From Streptomyces venezuelae (GTDB lineage: Bacteria > Actinomycetota > Actinomycetes > Streptomycetales > Streptomycetaceae), in the NCBI RefSeq assembly GCF_008642335.1, contig NZ_CP029191.1, forward strand, positions 5,828,001 through 5,892,000: a stretch of DNA of 64,000 nucleotides, written 5' to 3'. The position numbers were made by a program, and so were the translations under genes. Below, in pieces: positions 26,990-39,266 of this stretch. Under the pieces are notes generated by a model. The model saw nothing but the letters and a program-made list of their open reading frames with translations. It did no database searches and was not told the DNA's origin. Positions within the stretch are counted from its first letter, which is position 1. Each line of letters opens with the position of its first letter.

Positions 26990-27012
26990 CCGTCTGTGGC
27001 GGCCCGTGCGGG

Positions 27013-27675
27013 CTACGCGGGCGAGCGGTGCGCGACGTACGCCAGGGTGCCGAGCAGGAGGCGGGCCTGCGGCGGGTTCGTCGCCGAGTCGAGGGCGGGG
27101 GAGCGGAGCCAGTGGACCGGGCCGAGGCCGCCGCGGTCGGACGGGGGCGCGGTGATGTGGGTGCCCCGGCCCAGACCGTGCAGGTCCAGGGCGGCGTCGT
27201 CCCAGCCCATCCGGTAGAGCAGCTGGGGGAGTTCGGTCGCGGCGCCGGGGGCGACGAAGAACTGCGCCCGGCCGTCCGGCGTGACCGCCACGGGTCCCAG
27301 GGGCAGGCCCATCCGCTCCAGCCGGACCAGCGCGCGCCGTCCGGCGGCCTCCGCCACCTCGATCACGTCGAACGCGCGTCCCACCGGCAGCATGACCGCA
27401 GCGCCCGGGAACTCGGCCCAGGCGTCCGCCACTTCGTCGAGCGTGGCCCCGGCAGGGACCTCGGGGGCGAACCCCAGCGGGTGGGCGCCGGGCGCCGCGC
27501 AGTCGGCCGCCCCGCACGAGCAGACGCCGTCCAGCGCGCGGGCGCCGGGCACCGCGGCCCAGCCCCAGAGTCCGGTGTACTCCGCCACCGCCGTGCAGTC
27601 CGATGTGCGGCCGCGCCGCCGTGATCCGGTCCGGGGCCGGTCGGTTCCCCGGATGCCGCCGATCGTGAAGCCCAT
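27013..27675 (-). CDS. Stand-alone bifunctional primase/polymerase (Prim-Pol) domain protein
   Basis: 220-residue protein resembling the N-terminal prim-pol (archaeo-eukaryotic primase) domain found on plasmid and phage primases, without a helicase part. Visible: AVPGARALDGVCSCGAADCAAPGAHPLG (a Cys-rich loop typical of Streptomyces members), WAEFPGAAVMLPVGRAFDVIEV, and GTHITAPPSDRGGLGPVHWL near the end. The catalytic acidic pair is not clearly present: FDVIEV has D and E, but the usual DxD spacing is absent. ATG at 27675. A housekeeping location argues against a recent plasmid origin. Activity unknown. Confidence 0.72.
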   Translation of the reverse strand: MGFTIGGIRGTDRPRTGSRRRGRTSDCTAVAEYTGLWGWAAVPGARALDGVCSCGAADCAAPGAHPLGFAPEVPAGATLDEVADAWAEFPGAAVMLPVGRAFDVIEVAEAAGRRALVRLERMGLPLGPVAVTPDGRAQFFVAPGAATELPQLLYRMGWDDAALDLHGLGRGTHITAPPSDRGGLGPVHWLRSPALDSATNPPQARLLLGTLAYVAHRSPA

Positions 27676-28095
27676 GCCCCCTCCAACGGGTCGAGCGTGC
27701 CTCGGTTACGTGACGGAATCGGATCGTGACCCTCTGTTCTTGACGGCGCCTTGGAGCTCGACGGGTGGTGCGCCCGGTGTCATACGCCCCGGCGCACATC
27801 GCTGCGCCCACTTTCATCCGTCCTATGTCAAGTGAATCGCTTGTGGGGGCAAGGGAGTTCATTCGAAGGGGTGGCGAATGGTGGCGTTTCCGCGATCGCC
27901 CTCGCCGGACGGGTGATCGTAGGATTACTTTCAGTACACGGCCCTGGAAGTTCGAGCACTCGTGGGTATGCCGGAGGCAAGTCGGTTTCCTGTTCGATGG
28001 GTGACATTCTCCGGACGGACAGCGGCGAGTGGCGGCATTCTGTTAGGGCTAGCCGTGTACAGCGCGCAGATGTCTTGAGGGATGGGGGCGTTCCA
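27676..28095 (+). other. 420-nt nsdA upstream region
   Basis: Less GC-rich than its surroundings and with no credible gene. It contains a near-palindrome AAGTGAATCGCTT (27830-27842), a GGCTAGCC palindrome inside TTAGGGCTAGCC (28044-28055) that could overlap a -10 region, and the likely leader of nsdA. No clear -35/-10 pair found. Confidence 0.4.
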
Positions 28096-29568
28096 GTGAG
28101 CGGCAATGGCGGAGGCGGCGCGAACGCGGAGAAGCGCCCCAACGAGATGCTCACGTCGTGGTTCGTGCGCAGCGGTTGGTCGAAGGGCGAGCTGGCCCGG
28201 CAAGTCAACCGACGGGCACGGCAGTTGGGTGCACATCACATTTCCACGGACACCTCTCGGGTGCGCCGCTGGCTGGACGGCGAGAATCCGCGCGAGCCGA
28301 TTCCCCGCATCCTTTCCGAGCTGTTCTCCGAGCGGTTCGGCTGCGTCGTCGCCGTCGAGGACCTCGGCCTGCGCGCCGCGCACCGCACGCCCGCGTCCTC
28401 CGGGGTCGACCTGCCCTGGACCGGACCGCAGACGGTCGCGCTCATCAGTGAGTTCTCGCGCAGCGACCTGATGCTCGCCCGCCGCGGCTTCCTCGGCACC
28501 TCGCTCGCGCTCTCCGCGGGCCCCGCCCTCATCGAGCCCATGCAGCGCTGGCTGGTGCCCTCGCCGGCGACGCCGCGCGAGGACCCCGAGCCCGCCGCGT
28601 CGCGCCGCCCGGCGCGGCTCTCCAAGCCGGAGCTGGACCTCCTGGAGTCCACGACGGTGATGTTCCGCCAGTGGGACGCCCAGTGCGGGGGAGGGCTCCG
28701 GCGCAAGGCCGTCGTCGGGCAGCTGCACGAAGTGACGGACCTGCTGCAGGAGCCCCAGCCCGAGGCGACCTCGAAGCGCCTGTTCAAGGTCGCGGGCGAA
28801 CTGGCCGAACTCGCGGGCTGGATGAGCTACGACGTGGGGCTCCAGCCCACCGCCCAGAAGTACTTCGTCCTCGCCCTGCACGCCGCCAAGGAAGCGGGCG
28901 AGAAGCCCCTCGGGTCGTACATCTTGTCGAGCATGAGCCGTCAGATGATCCACCTCAACCGGCCCGACGACGCGCTTGAACTCATCCACCTCGCGCAGTA
29001 CGGAAGCCGGGACTGCGCGGGGCCGCGCACCCAGGCCATGCTGTATGCGATGGAGGCCAGGGCGTACGCGAGCATGGGCCAGCCCGGCAAGTGCAAGCGC
29101 GCCGTGCGGATGGCCGAGGACACCTTCGCCGACGCCGAGGACTTCGGCGAGCCCGAGCCGGACTGGATCCGCTTCTTCTCCGAGGCCGAGCTGAACGGCG
29201 AGAACGCCCACTCGTTCCGCGACCTGGCGTACGTGGCGGGCCGCAGCCCCACGTACGCCTCGCTGGCCGAACCCGTCATGGACCGCGCCGTGGAACTCTT
29301 CGAGAAGGACCTCGAACACCAGCGTTCGTACGCGCTGAACCTCATCGGCAAGGCAACCGTCCACCTGCTCCAACGCGAGCCCGAGCAGAGCACCGTCCTC
29401 GCCGGACAGGCGCTCGGCATCGCCAAGAAAGTGCGCTCCGAGCGGGTCAACACCCGCCTGCGCAAGACCGTCGACACCGCCGTGCGGGACTTCGGGGACG
29501 TCGCCGAAGTCGTCGAGCTCACCGAACGGCTCGCCATCGAGATGCCGGAGACCGTGGAGGCGGTCTGA
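28096..29568 (+). CDS. nsdA: Negative regulator of differentiation NsdA
   Basis: 490-residue cytosolic regulator. In S. coelicolor loss of NsdA raises actinorhodin production and sporulation. The N-terminus resembles a helix-turn-helix: SGWSKGELARQVNRRARQ followed by TSRVRRWLDGENPRE. The rest is alpha-helical with TPR-like repeats around residues 250-450. The sequence RRGFLGTSLALSAGPALIEPM near residue 135 looks like a hydrophobic segment or twin-Arg-like motif but is internal. GTG at 28096 (MSGNGGGG) matches the known N-terminus; the open frame upstream is non-coding. It precedes the nitrogen operon. Confidence 0.9.
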   Translation: MSGNGGGGANAEKRPNEMLTSWFVRSGWSKGELARQVNRRARQLGAHHISTDTSRVRRWLDGENPREPIPRILSELFSERFGCVVAVEDLGLRAAHRTPASSGVDLPWTGPQTVALISEFSRSDLMLARRGFLGTSLALSAGPALIEPMQRWLVPSPATPREDPEPAASRRPARLSKPELDLLESTTVMFRQWDAQCGGGLRRKAVVGQLHEVTDLLQEPQPEATSKRLFKVAGELAELAGWMSYDVGLQPTAQKYFVLALHAAKEAGEKPLGSYILSSMSRQMIHLNRPDDALELIHLAQYGSRDCAGPRTQAMLYAMEARAYASMGQPGKCKRAVRMAEDTFADAEDFGEPEPDWIRFFSEAELNGENAHSFRDLAYVAGRSPTYASLAEPVMDRAVELFEKDLEHQRSYALNLIGKATVHLLQREPEQSTVLAGQALGIAKKVRSERVNTRLRKTVDTAVRDFGDVAEVVELTERLAIEMPETVEAV

Positions 29569-29580
29569 CGTCCGGCACGA

Positions 29581-29600
29581 CCTGCCCCGGCCGCGGCAGG
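29581..29600 (+). terminator. Short hairpin after nsdA
   Basis: CCTGCC (29581-29586) and GGCAGG (29595-29600) with an 8-nt loop, 13 nt past the nsdA stop. Modest stability, no T-tail. Confidence 0.4.
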
Positions 29601-29745
29601 ACCATCCCTAACAGCCCGACTCGGCTCCCCCATGCCAGGTCAGCCGGATGGCCGCCGCGGCCGGTTCCAGTACCGCGCACAAGGGTGCGGCGCGCACCCC
29701 GCGCGACCCGCGAGTTCATGGGCACGTAACACGCACGACCTCTTC

Positions 29746-29761
29746 GTCACTGCGGCGAAAC
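29746..29761 (+). promoter_or_regulatory. GlnR box upstream of amtB
   Basis: GTCAC-N6-GAAAC at 29746-29761 matches the GlnR a-site/b-site consensus gTnAC-n6-GaAAC exactly. A second, weaker half, GTAAC-N6-GACCT, lies at 29726-29741 but is spaced 2 bp shorter than the ideal tandem. It is 75 nt before the amtB start, as expected for nitrogen-regulated amtB promoters in Streptomyces. Confidence 0.7.
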
Positions 29762-29835
29762 ACCGAGGGGCCCCCGCCGAAACGGCGCTCGGCCAGTCTC
29801 TGGCGCACAACCGGCCCCACAGCGAGGAGACGCCG

Positions 29836-31571
<1,736 letters not shown>

Positions 31572-31636
31572 GCTGGGCAAGGGGGCGGAACGGGACGACT
31601 GAGCAGGACTGAACGGGACCGAACGGGAGCTGCCGG

Positions 31637-34207
31637 GTGACGAGTATGGACGTACGGACCGAGACGGAAGCGGAAGACTCCGGCCCCAGCGGCTACGCGG
31701 CGGCCCGGCTGCGGCTCCTCCACGAGGAGGCGCGGTCCGGGCCGCCGCGCCGTTCCGCCCTCGCCGAGCTGACGGACGACTGGCTGGCCGGCCTCTTCCG
31801 GGCAGGGCCCTCGGGCACCCCGGGAGGCACCCCGAAAGGCGCCGCGCTCATCGCTGTGGGCGGGTACGGACGAGGCGAACTGTCGCCGCGCAGCGACCTG
31901 GACCTCCTCCTGCTGCACGACGGGAGCGCGGGACCCAAGGAGCTCGCCGCGCTCGCCGACCGCCTCTGGTACCCCGTGTGGGACCTCGGGATCGCCCTCG
32001 ACCACTCCGTGCGCACGCCCGCCGAAGCGCGGAAGACCGCGGGCGAGGACCTCAAGGCGCACCTCGGGCTGCTCGACGCGCGGCACGTCGCCGGTGACCT
32101 CGGCATGACCACCGCGCTGCGCACCGCCGTCCTCGCCGACTGGCGCAACCAGGCCCCCAAACGCCTGCCCGAACTGCGCGAGCTCTGCGACGAACGGGCC
32201 GAACGCCACGGCGAGTTGGGTCACCTGCTCGAACCCGACCTCAAGGAGGCGCGGGGCGGACTCCGCGACGCCACCGCGCTGCGCGCCGTCGCCGCGTCCT
32301 GGCTCGCCGACGCGCCCCGCGAAGGCCTCGACGAGGCCCGCCGACGCCTCCTCGACGTACGTGACGCCCTGCATCTGGCGACCGGCCGCGCCACCGATCG
32401 GCTCGCCCTCCAGGAACAGGACCAGGTCGCCGCCGGGCTCGGCCTCCTCGACGCGGACACGCTGCTGCGCCAGGTGTACGAGGCCGCGCGCGTCGTCGCC
32501 TACGCGGGCGACGTCACCTGGCGCGAGGTCGGGCGCGTGCTGCGGGCACGGGCCGGGCGGCCGCGGCTGCGGTCGATGCTCGGTGGCCGGAGCGGCGTCC
32601 GGAGCGGTGGCCCGACGGGCGGCCGGGGCGGGAGCCGGGCGCCGGTGGCCGAGCGGTCGCCGCTCGCCGACGGGGTCGTGGAGCAGGACGGAGAGGCCGT
32701 GCTCGCCCGCGCGGCGCGCCCCGAACGGGACGCGGTGCTGCCGCTGCGCGCCGCGGCCGCCGCCGCGCAGGCGGGCCTCCCGCTGTCCCTGCACGCCGTG
32801 CGTCACCTCGCCGCCACCGCGCGGCCCCTCGCCACGCCGTGGCCCGCCGAGGCGCGCGAGCAGCTCGTGACGCTGCTCGGGGCGGGGCGGCCGACCGTGC
32901 AGGTGTGGGAGGCGCTGGAGGCCGAAGGGCTCATCACCCGGTTCCTGCCCGACTGGGAGCGGGTGCGGTGCCGTCCGCAGCGCAACGCCGTCCACACCTG
33001 GACGGTCGACCGGCACCTCGTCGAGACGGCGGTGCGGGCCTCGGCGCTCACGCGGCGCGTGGGGCGGCCCGATCTGCTGCTCGTGGCCGCGCTGCTGCAC
33101 GACATCGGAAAGGGGTGGCCCGGGGACCACTCCATGGCGGGGGAGACCATCGCCCGCGACATCGCGGCGCGGATCGGCTTCGAGGCGGGGGACGTGGCGG
33201 TCGTCGCGCGCCTGGTCCGGCACCATCTGCTGCTCGTGGAGACGGCCACGCGCCGGGACCTCGACGACCCCGCGACGGTACGGGGTGTCGCCGAGGCGGT
33301 CGGCTCCGTGGGCACGCTGGAGCTGTTGCACGCGTTGACGGAGGCGGACGCGTTGGCCACCGGGCCCGCGGCCTGGTCGACGTGGCGCGGGGCGCTCGTC
33401 GCCGATCTGGTGAAGCGGGTGACGGCGGTGCTGTCCGGGGAGGCGCCCGAGGAGCGGGCCACGGAGGACGCGGCGCCGACGGCGGAGCAGGAGCGGCTCG
33501 CGGTGGAGGCGTACCGGACGGGTGGTCCGGTGCTGTCGATGCGGGCGGACTCGGGGGTTCCGTCTGAGGAGGGTGGGCCGGAGCCGCTCGGGGTGGAGCT
33601 CGTGGTCGCGGTACCGGAGCGGGCGGGGGTGCTGTCGTCGGTCGCCGGGGTGCTCGCGTTGCATCGGCTCGCCGTGCGGACCGCGGAGTTGGGGGTGGTG
33701 ACGTTGCCGTTCGGCATGGGGTCCGGTGCGGGTGGCCTTGGGTCTGGTTCGGTCGGCGTCGGGTCCGGTTCGGGGGGCTCGGTGTTGTTGTTGAGCTGGC
33801 GGGTCGCGGCTGAGTACGGCTCCATGCCGCAGGCCGCGCGGTTGCGGGCGGATCTGGTGCGGGTGCTCGACGGGTCGCTGGACGTCGAGGCGCGGCTCGC
33901 CGAGAGGGAGGCGGCGTATCCGCGTCGCAGGGGCACGGTGGCGCCTCCGGCGCGGGTGACGGTGGCTCCGGCGGCTTCGCGGCTCGCCACGGTGATCGAG
34001 GTGCGGGCCCAGGACGCCCCGGGGCTGCTGCATCGCATCGGGCGGGCGCTCGAGGCGGCGGGGGTCGCCGTGCGCAGCGCCCATGTGTCGACGCTGGGGG
34101 CGAACGCGGTGGACGCGTTCTATGTGACGGGGGTGGACGGGGGGCCGTTGGAGGGGGATGTCGCGGTGGGGGTGGCCCGGGAGGTGGAGGGGGTTTTGCG
34201 GGGGTAG
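31637..34207 (+). CDS. glnD: [Protein-PII] nucleotidyltransferase GlnD
   Basis: 856-residue bifunctional sensor that modifies/de-modifies PII (adenylyl transfer in Streptomyces) according to glutamine. Nucleotidyltransferase motif GGYGRGELSPRSDLDLLLL at about residues 74-92, HD hydrolase LLHDIGKGWPGDHS near 487-500, and two ACT domains at the C-terminus (PERAGVLSSVAGVL and DAPGLLHRIGRAL). A 24-residue Gly/Ser-rich insert (about residues 692-716) interrupts the first ACT domain. GTG at 31637 starts MTSMDV; ATG three codons later is possible. Last gene of amtB-glnK-glnD. Confidence 0.93.
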   Translation: MTSMDVRTETEAEDSGPSGYAAARLRLLHEEARSGPPRRSALAELTDDWLAGLFRAGPSGTPGGTPKGAALIAVGGYGRGELSPRSDLDLLLLHDGSAGPKELAALADRLWYPVWDLGIALDHSVRTPAEARKTAGEDLKAHLGLLDARHVAGDLGMTTALRTAVLADWRNQAPKRLPELRELCDERAERHGELGHLLEPDLKEARGGLRDATALRAVAASWLADAPREGLDEARRRLLDVRDALHLATGRATDRLALQEQDQVAAGLGLLDADTLLRQVYEAARVVAYAGDVTWREVGRVLRARAGRPRLRSMLGGRSGVRSGGPTGGRGGSRAPVAERSPLADGVVEQDGEAVLARAARPERDAVLPLRAAAAAAQAGLPLSLHAVRHLAATARPLATPWPAEAREQLVTLLGAGRPTVQVWEALEAEGLITRFLPDWERVRCRPQRNAVHTWTVDRHLVETAVRASALTRRVGRPDLLLVAALLHDIGKGWPGDHSMAGETIARDIAARIGFEAGDVAVVARLVRHHLLLVETATRRDLDDPATVRGVAEAVGSVGTLELLHALTEADALATGPAAWSTWRGALVADLVKRVTAVLSGEAPEERATEDAAPTAEQERLAVEAYRTGGPVLSMRADSGVPSEEGGPEPLGVELVVAVPERAGVLSSVAGVLALHRLAVRTAELGVVTLPFGMGSGAGGLGSGSVGVGSGSGGSVLLLSWRVAAEYGSMPQAARLRADLVRVLDGSLDVEARLAEREAAYPRRRGTVAPPARVTVAPAASRLATVIEVRAQDAPGLLHRIGRALEAAGVAVRSAHVSTLGANAVDAFYVTGVDGGPLEGDVAVGVAREVEGVLRG

Positions 34208-34255
34208 GGGGGCTTGGTTCGAGGCGCCTGTTGTGCGTTGTAGGGGCGGGGCCGC

Positions 34256-34345
34256 GGGGGTATGTGCGTACTCGCCATCCCTGCGGCGGGGTCCGATGTT
34301 TCTGGGCGCCTCCGTGTGCTCGGTGCTCCGTGCGCACATACCCCC
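34256..34345. repeat. 90-nt inverted-repeat element upstream of ffh
   Basis: Perfect 13-bp arms GGGGGTATGTGCG (34256-34268) and its complement (34333-34345) flank 64 nt. It fills much of the 295-nt gap between glnD and ffh, whose remaining parts hold no gene. No transposase or obvious target duplication. May be a non-autonomous repeat or a large hairpin in the ffh leader. Confidence 0.6.
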
Positions 34346-34502
34346 ACGTCCCCTCGTGTCTCGTACGCGGGTGCCGCGCGGCGGGGGCTGCCAGGTGTGG
34401 CCTCGTGCGAGAACGTATGGGGCTGGGCAGGGACCCTGTCCGGACAGATACTCTGGAAGGCGACCTGTCCCCCTTTCCCCGACCCGAGGATTCGCGACCG
34501 CC

Positions 34503-36056
34503 GTGTTCGATACTCTCTCCGACCGCCTCGCAGCGACATTCAAGAACCTCCGGGGCAAGGGCCGCCTGTCCGAGGCGGACATCGACGCCACGGCGCGCGA
34601 GATCCGCATCGCCCTGCTCGAGGCTGACGTGGCCCTGCCCGTCGTCCGCGCCTTCATCAAGCAGGTCAAGGAGCGTGCGGCCGGCGCCGAGGTCTCCCAG
34701 GCCCTCAACCCCGCCCAGCAGGTCATCAAGATCGTCAACGAGGAGCTCATCGGCATCCTCGGTGGCGAGACGCGCCGCCTCCGGTTCGCCAAGACCGCGC
34801 CGACCGTCATCATGCTGGCGGGTCTGCAGGGTGCCGGTAAGACGACCCTCGCCGGAAAGCTCGGCCTCTGGCTGAAGGGGCAGGGGCACTCGCCGCTCCT
34901 CGTGGCGTGCGACCTGCAGCGTCCCAACGCCGTCAACCAGCTGAGCGTCGTCGCCGAGCGCGCCGGTGTCGGTGTGTACGCCCCGCAGCCGGGCAACGGC
35001 GTCGGCGACCCGGTTCAGGTCGCCAAGGACTCCATCGAGTTCGCGCGGACCAAGCAGTACGACGTCGTGATCGTCGACACCGCCGGACGCCTCGGCATCG
35101 ACCAGGAGCTGATGCAGCAGGCCGCGGACATCCGCGACGCCGTCAGCCCGGACGAGGTCCTCTTCGTCGTCGACGCGATGATCGGTCAGGACGCGGTCAA
35201 CACGGCCGAGGCGTTCCGTGACGGCGTCGGCTTCGACGGTGTCGTGCTCTCCAAGCTCGATGGTGACGCGCGCGGTGGTGCCGCGCTGTCGATCGCGCAG
35301 GTCACCGGGCGCCAGATCATGTTCGCCTCCAACGGCGAGAAGCTGGACGAGTTCGACGCGTTCCACCCGGACCGCATGGCGTCCCGCATCCTCGGCATGG
35401 GCGACATGCTCACGCTGATCGAGAAGGCCGAGCAGACCTTCTCGCAGCAAGAGGCCGAGAAGATGGCCTCGAAGCTGGCGTCCAAGAAGGGCCAGGACTT
35501 CACCCTGGACGACTTCCTGGCCCAGATGGAGCAGGTCAGGAAGATGGGCAGCATCAGCAAGCTGCTCGGGATGATGCCCGGCATGGGGCAGATCAAGGAC
35601 CAGATCAACAACCTCGACGAGCGCGACGTCGACCGCACGGCCGCCATCATCAAGTCGATGACGCCTGCCGAGCGGCAGGAGCCGACGCTCATCAACGGCT
35701 CGCGCCGTGCCCGTATCGCCAAGGGTTCCGGTGTCGACGTCAGCGCGGTGAAGAACCTCGTCGAGCGGTTCTTCGAGGCGCGGAAGATGATGTCCCGCAT
35801 GGCTCAGGGCGGCGGCATGCCGGGTATGCCCGGGCTGCCGGGCATGGGCGGTGGCGCCGGCAAGCAGAAGAAGAAGCAGAAGCAGGCCAAGGGCAAGCGG
35901 AAGTCGGGCAACCCGATGAAGCGCAAGCAGGAGGAGCAGGAGGCCGCCGCGCGCCGCGAGGCCGCGAACCAGGCCGGCTCCGCCTTCGGGATGCCGGGCG
36001 CGCAGCCGGGCAAGGACTTCGAGCTGCCGGACGAGTTCAAGAAGTTCATGGGCTGA
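34503..36056 (+). CDS. ffh: Signal recognition particle protein Ffh
   Basis: 517-residue SRP54 GTPase that binds signal sequences and 4.5S RNA, partnering FtsY. N domain, then G domain with GLQGAGKTTLAGKLG, DTAGRLGID and SKLDGDARGGAALS. The M domain has Met-rich helices (MGSISKLLGMMPGMGQ) and an extended Lys/Gln/Met-rich tail (GKQKKKQKQAKGKRKS). GTG at 34503 gives VFDTLSDRL, the standard N-terminus; the frame upstream is open only through the repeat. Strong terminator follows. Confidence 0.96.
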   Translation: MFDTLSDRLAATFKNLRGKGRLSEADIDATAREIRIALLEADVALPVVRAFIKQVKERAAGAEVSQALNPAQQVIKIVNEELIGILGGETRRLRFAKTAPTVIMLAGLQGAGKTTLAGKLGLWLKGQGHSPLLVACDLQRPNAVNQLSVVAERAGVGVYAPQPGNGVGDPVQVAKDSIEFARTKQYDVVIVDTAGRLGIDQELMQQAADIRDAVSPDEVLFVVDAMIGQDAVNTAEAFRDGVGFDGVVLSKLDGDARGGAALSIAQVTGRQIMFASNGEKLDEFDAFHPDRMASRILGMGDMLTLIEKAEQTFSQQEAEKMASKLASKKGQDFTLDDFLAQMEQVRKMGSISKLLGMMPGMGQIKDQINNLDERDVDRTAAIIKSMTPAERQEPTLINGSRRARIAKGSGVDVSAVKNLVERFFEARKMMSRMAQGGGMPGMPGLPGMGGGAGKQKKKQKQAKGKRKSGNPMKRKQEEQEAAARREAANQAGSAFGMPGAQPGKDFELPDEFKKFMG

Positions 36057-36092
36057 GGATGTGGCGCGTACGTTGCGTGCGTGCGCGTGTGT

Positions 36093-36122
36093 GAGGGCGT
36101 CCCCGGTTACGGGGGCGCCCTC
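36093..36122 (+). terminator. Terminator after ffh
   Basis: 12-bp stem (36093-36104 with 36111-36122, one G-T pair) and a 6-nt loop, 36 nt past the ffh stop. Separates ffh from the ftsH paralogue. Confidence 0.8.
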
Positions 36123-36173
36123 GGGCGTTTGTGAGCGGGTGCTAGGCTGTTGTTTGTGTCGTAACGTCCGGAT

Positions 36174-38108
<1,935 letters not shown>

Positions 38109-38120
38109 CGTAGGGCTCCG

Positions 38121-38189
38121 CTACGGAGTGGGCTCTTCTACGGAGAGCGCTCTTCCACGGAGAGGGGTTCGTCTACGGAGAGGGCTCTT
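38121..38189. repeat. 17-bp tandem array between convergent genes
   Basis: Four units of about 17 bp, consensus CTACGGAGAGGGCTCTT (38121, 38138, 38155, 38173), with small variations. GCTCT and AGAGC in neighbouring units can pair, so RNA from either strand folds into repeated hairpins. The last unit abuts the methyltransferase stop (38189-38191). It fills the spacer between ftsH paralogue and methyltransferase and may work as a bidirectional terminator. Confidence 0.75.
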
Positions 38190-39049
38190 CAGGGCGTACG
38201 CGCGATCAAGTAGCGGAAGACGTTCGGCATCCACACCGTTCCGTCCGCGCGCCGGTGCGGATGCAGCGCCTCCGTCAGCTCCTTGTCGACCTGCGCCTGA
38301 TCCGTCGCCCGCGCCGCCGCGTCGAACAGCCCCGTCGAGAGCAGTCCGCGTGCCGCGCTCTCCACGTCCGCGTACCCGAAGGGGCACGCGACCCGGCCCG
38401 ACCCGTCCGGCTTGAGGCCCGCCCGGTGGGCGACCACCTCCAGGTCGTCGCGGAGCGCGGGGCGCCAGCTGCCCGCGCTCCGGAGCGGGTCCGCGAGCTT
38501 CGTCGCCACCTTCAGGACGGACGAGGTCGCGCAACGCTCCGGCGGGCCCCAGCCGGCGAGTACCACGGGGGTGCCGTGCCCGGCCAGCGGAGTCGCCGCC
38601 GCCAGGAGGTCGGAAAGCCCTTCGGAGTCGCCCGCCATACAGCCGATCGGCTGGAAGGCCGTGACGAGGTTGTACGTGGGCAGGCCCGGGTCCGCCGCGT
38701 CCGCGGGACCGCCTTCCACCAGCCGGGTGGCGGCACGCGCGCGTGCGTCACCCGTCGACTCCGGCAGCAGACGTTCACGCGCGAGAGCAAGACGTTCGGG
38801 CTGCGAGGGGTCGACGCCGGTGACCGCGGCACCCCGAGAGGCCGCCATCAGCAGAGCCAGTCCGGAACCGCAGCCGAGGCCGAGCAGCCGGGTACCGTTC
38901 CCCACGTCGAGCCGTTCGTACACCGCTTCATAGAGCGGGACCAGCATCCGTTCCTGGATCTCCGCCCAGTCACGCGCGCGTGCACCCAGGTCCACACGGG
39001 GCGCCGCGCCCGCGTGGGGAAGGTGCGACTGCACGAGTGTTGGTGTCAT
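38189..39049 (-). CDS. Class I SAM-dependent methyltransferase
   Basis: 286-residue methyltransferase with one Rossmann domain. Motif I LLGLGCGSGLALLMA lies near residues 55-70, followed by motif II-like GVDPSQPERLALARERL; YNLVTAFQPIGCM is post-I. Similar to methyltransferases acting on small molecules; no substrate can be assigned. The start ATG at 39049 (MTPTLVQSH) is preferred over further upstream codons that lack conservation-like sequence. Convergent with the FtsH paralogue and divergent from proS. Confidence 0.82.
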   Translation of the reverse strand: MTPTLVQSHLPHAGAAPRVDLGARARDWAEIQERMLVPLYEAVYERLDVGNGTRLLGLGCGSGLALLMAASRGAAVTGVDPSQPERLALARERLLPESTGDARARAATRLVEGGPADAADPGLPTYNLVTAFQPIGCMAGDSEGLSDLLAAATPLAGHGTPVVLAGWGPPERCATSSVLKVATKLADPLRSAGSWRPALRDDLEVVAHRAGLKPDGSGRVACPFGYADVESAARGLLSTGLFDAAARATDQAQVDKELTEALHPHRRADGTVWMPNVFRYLIARTP

Positions 39050-39266
39050 CGAATGCGCCCCAATCAGCCGAGAGTTAGTGCCGTGACGTAATCCAACGGT
39101 TCGTCCACCCCCGTGCAGTGCGCTCGCACTCCCCCCGTATGCCAGAGAACTCCGCATCCGTCGTGGAGTCCAGAGGTTGTGGGCCAATGCTTGCGTTCCA
39201 CCGTCGTGCGCCCCCTCGGCGATAAACCCGCGCACTCACCGCAGGCCCGCCCCTACCATGCGCGCC

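Noticed and set aside
28480..28560. Twin-arginine-like segment in NsdA considered as a secretion signal
   Set aside because: It begins about 130 residues into the protein behind an HTH-like region; internal hydrophobic helix more likely.
34256..34345. Inverted repeat considered as an insertion sequence
   Set aside because: Only 64 nt between arms, no transposase, no target duplication.
38121..38189. Short repeats considered as CRISPR
   Set aside because: Units are contiguous without spacers and too short; no cas genes.
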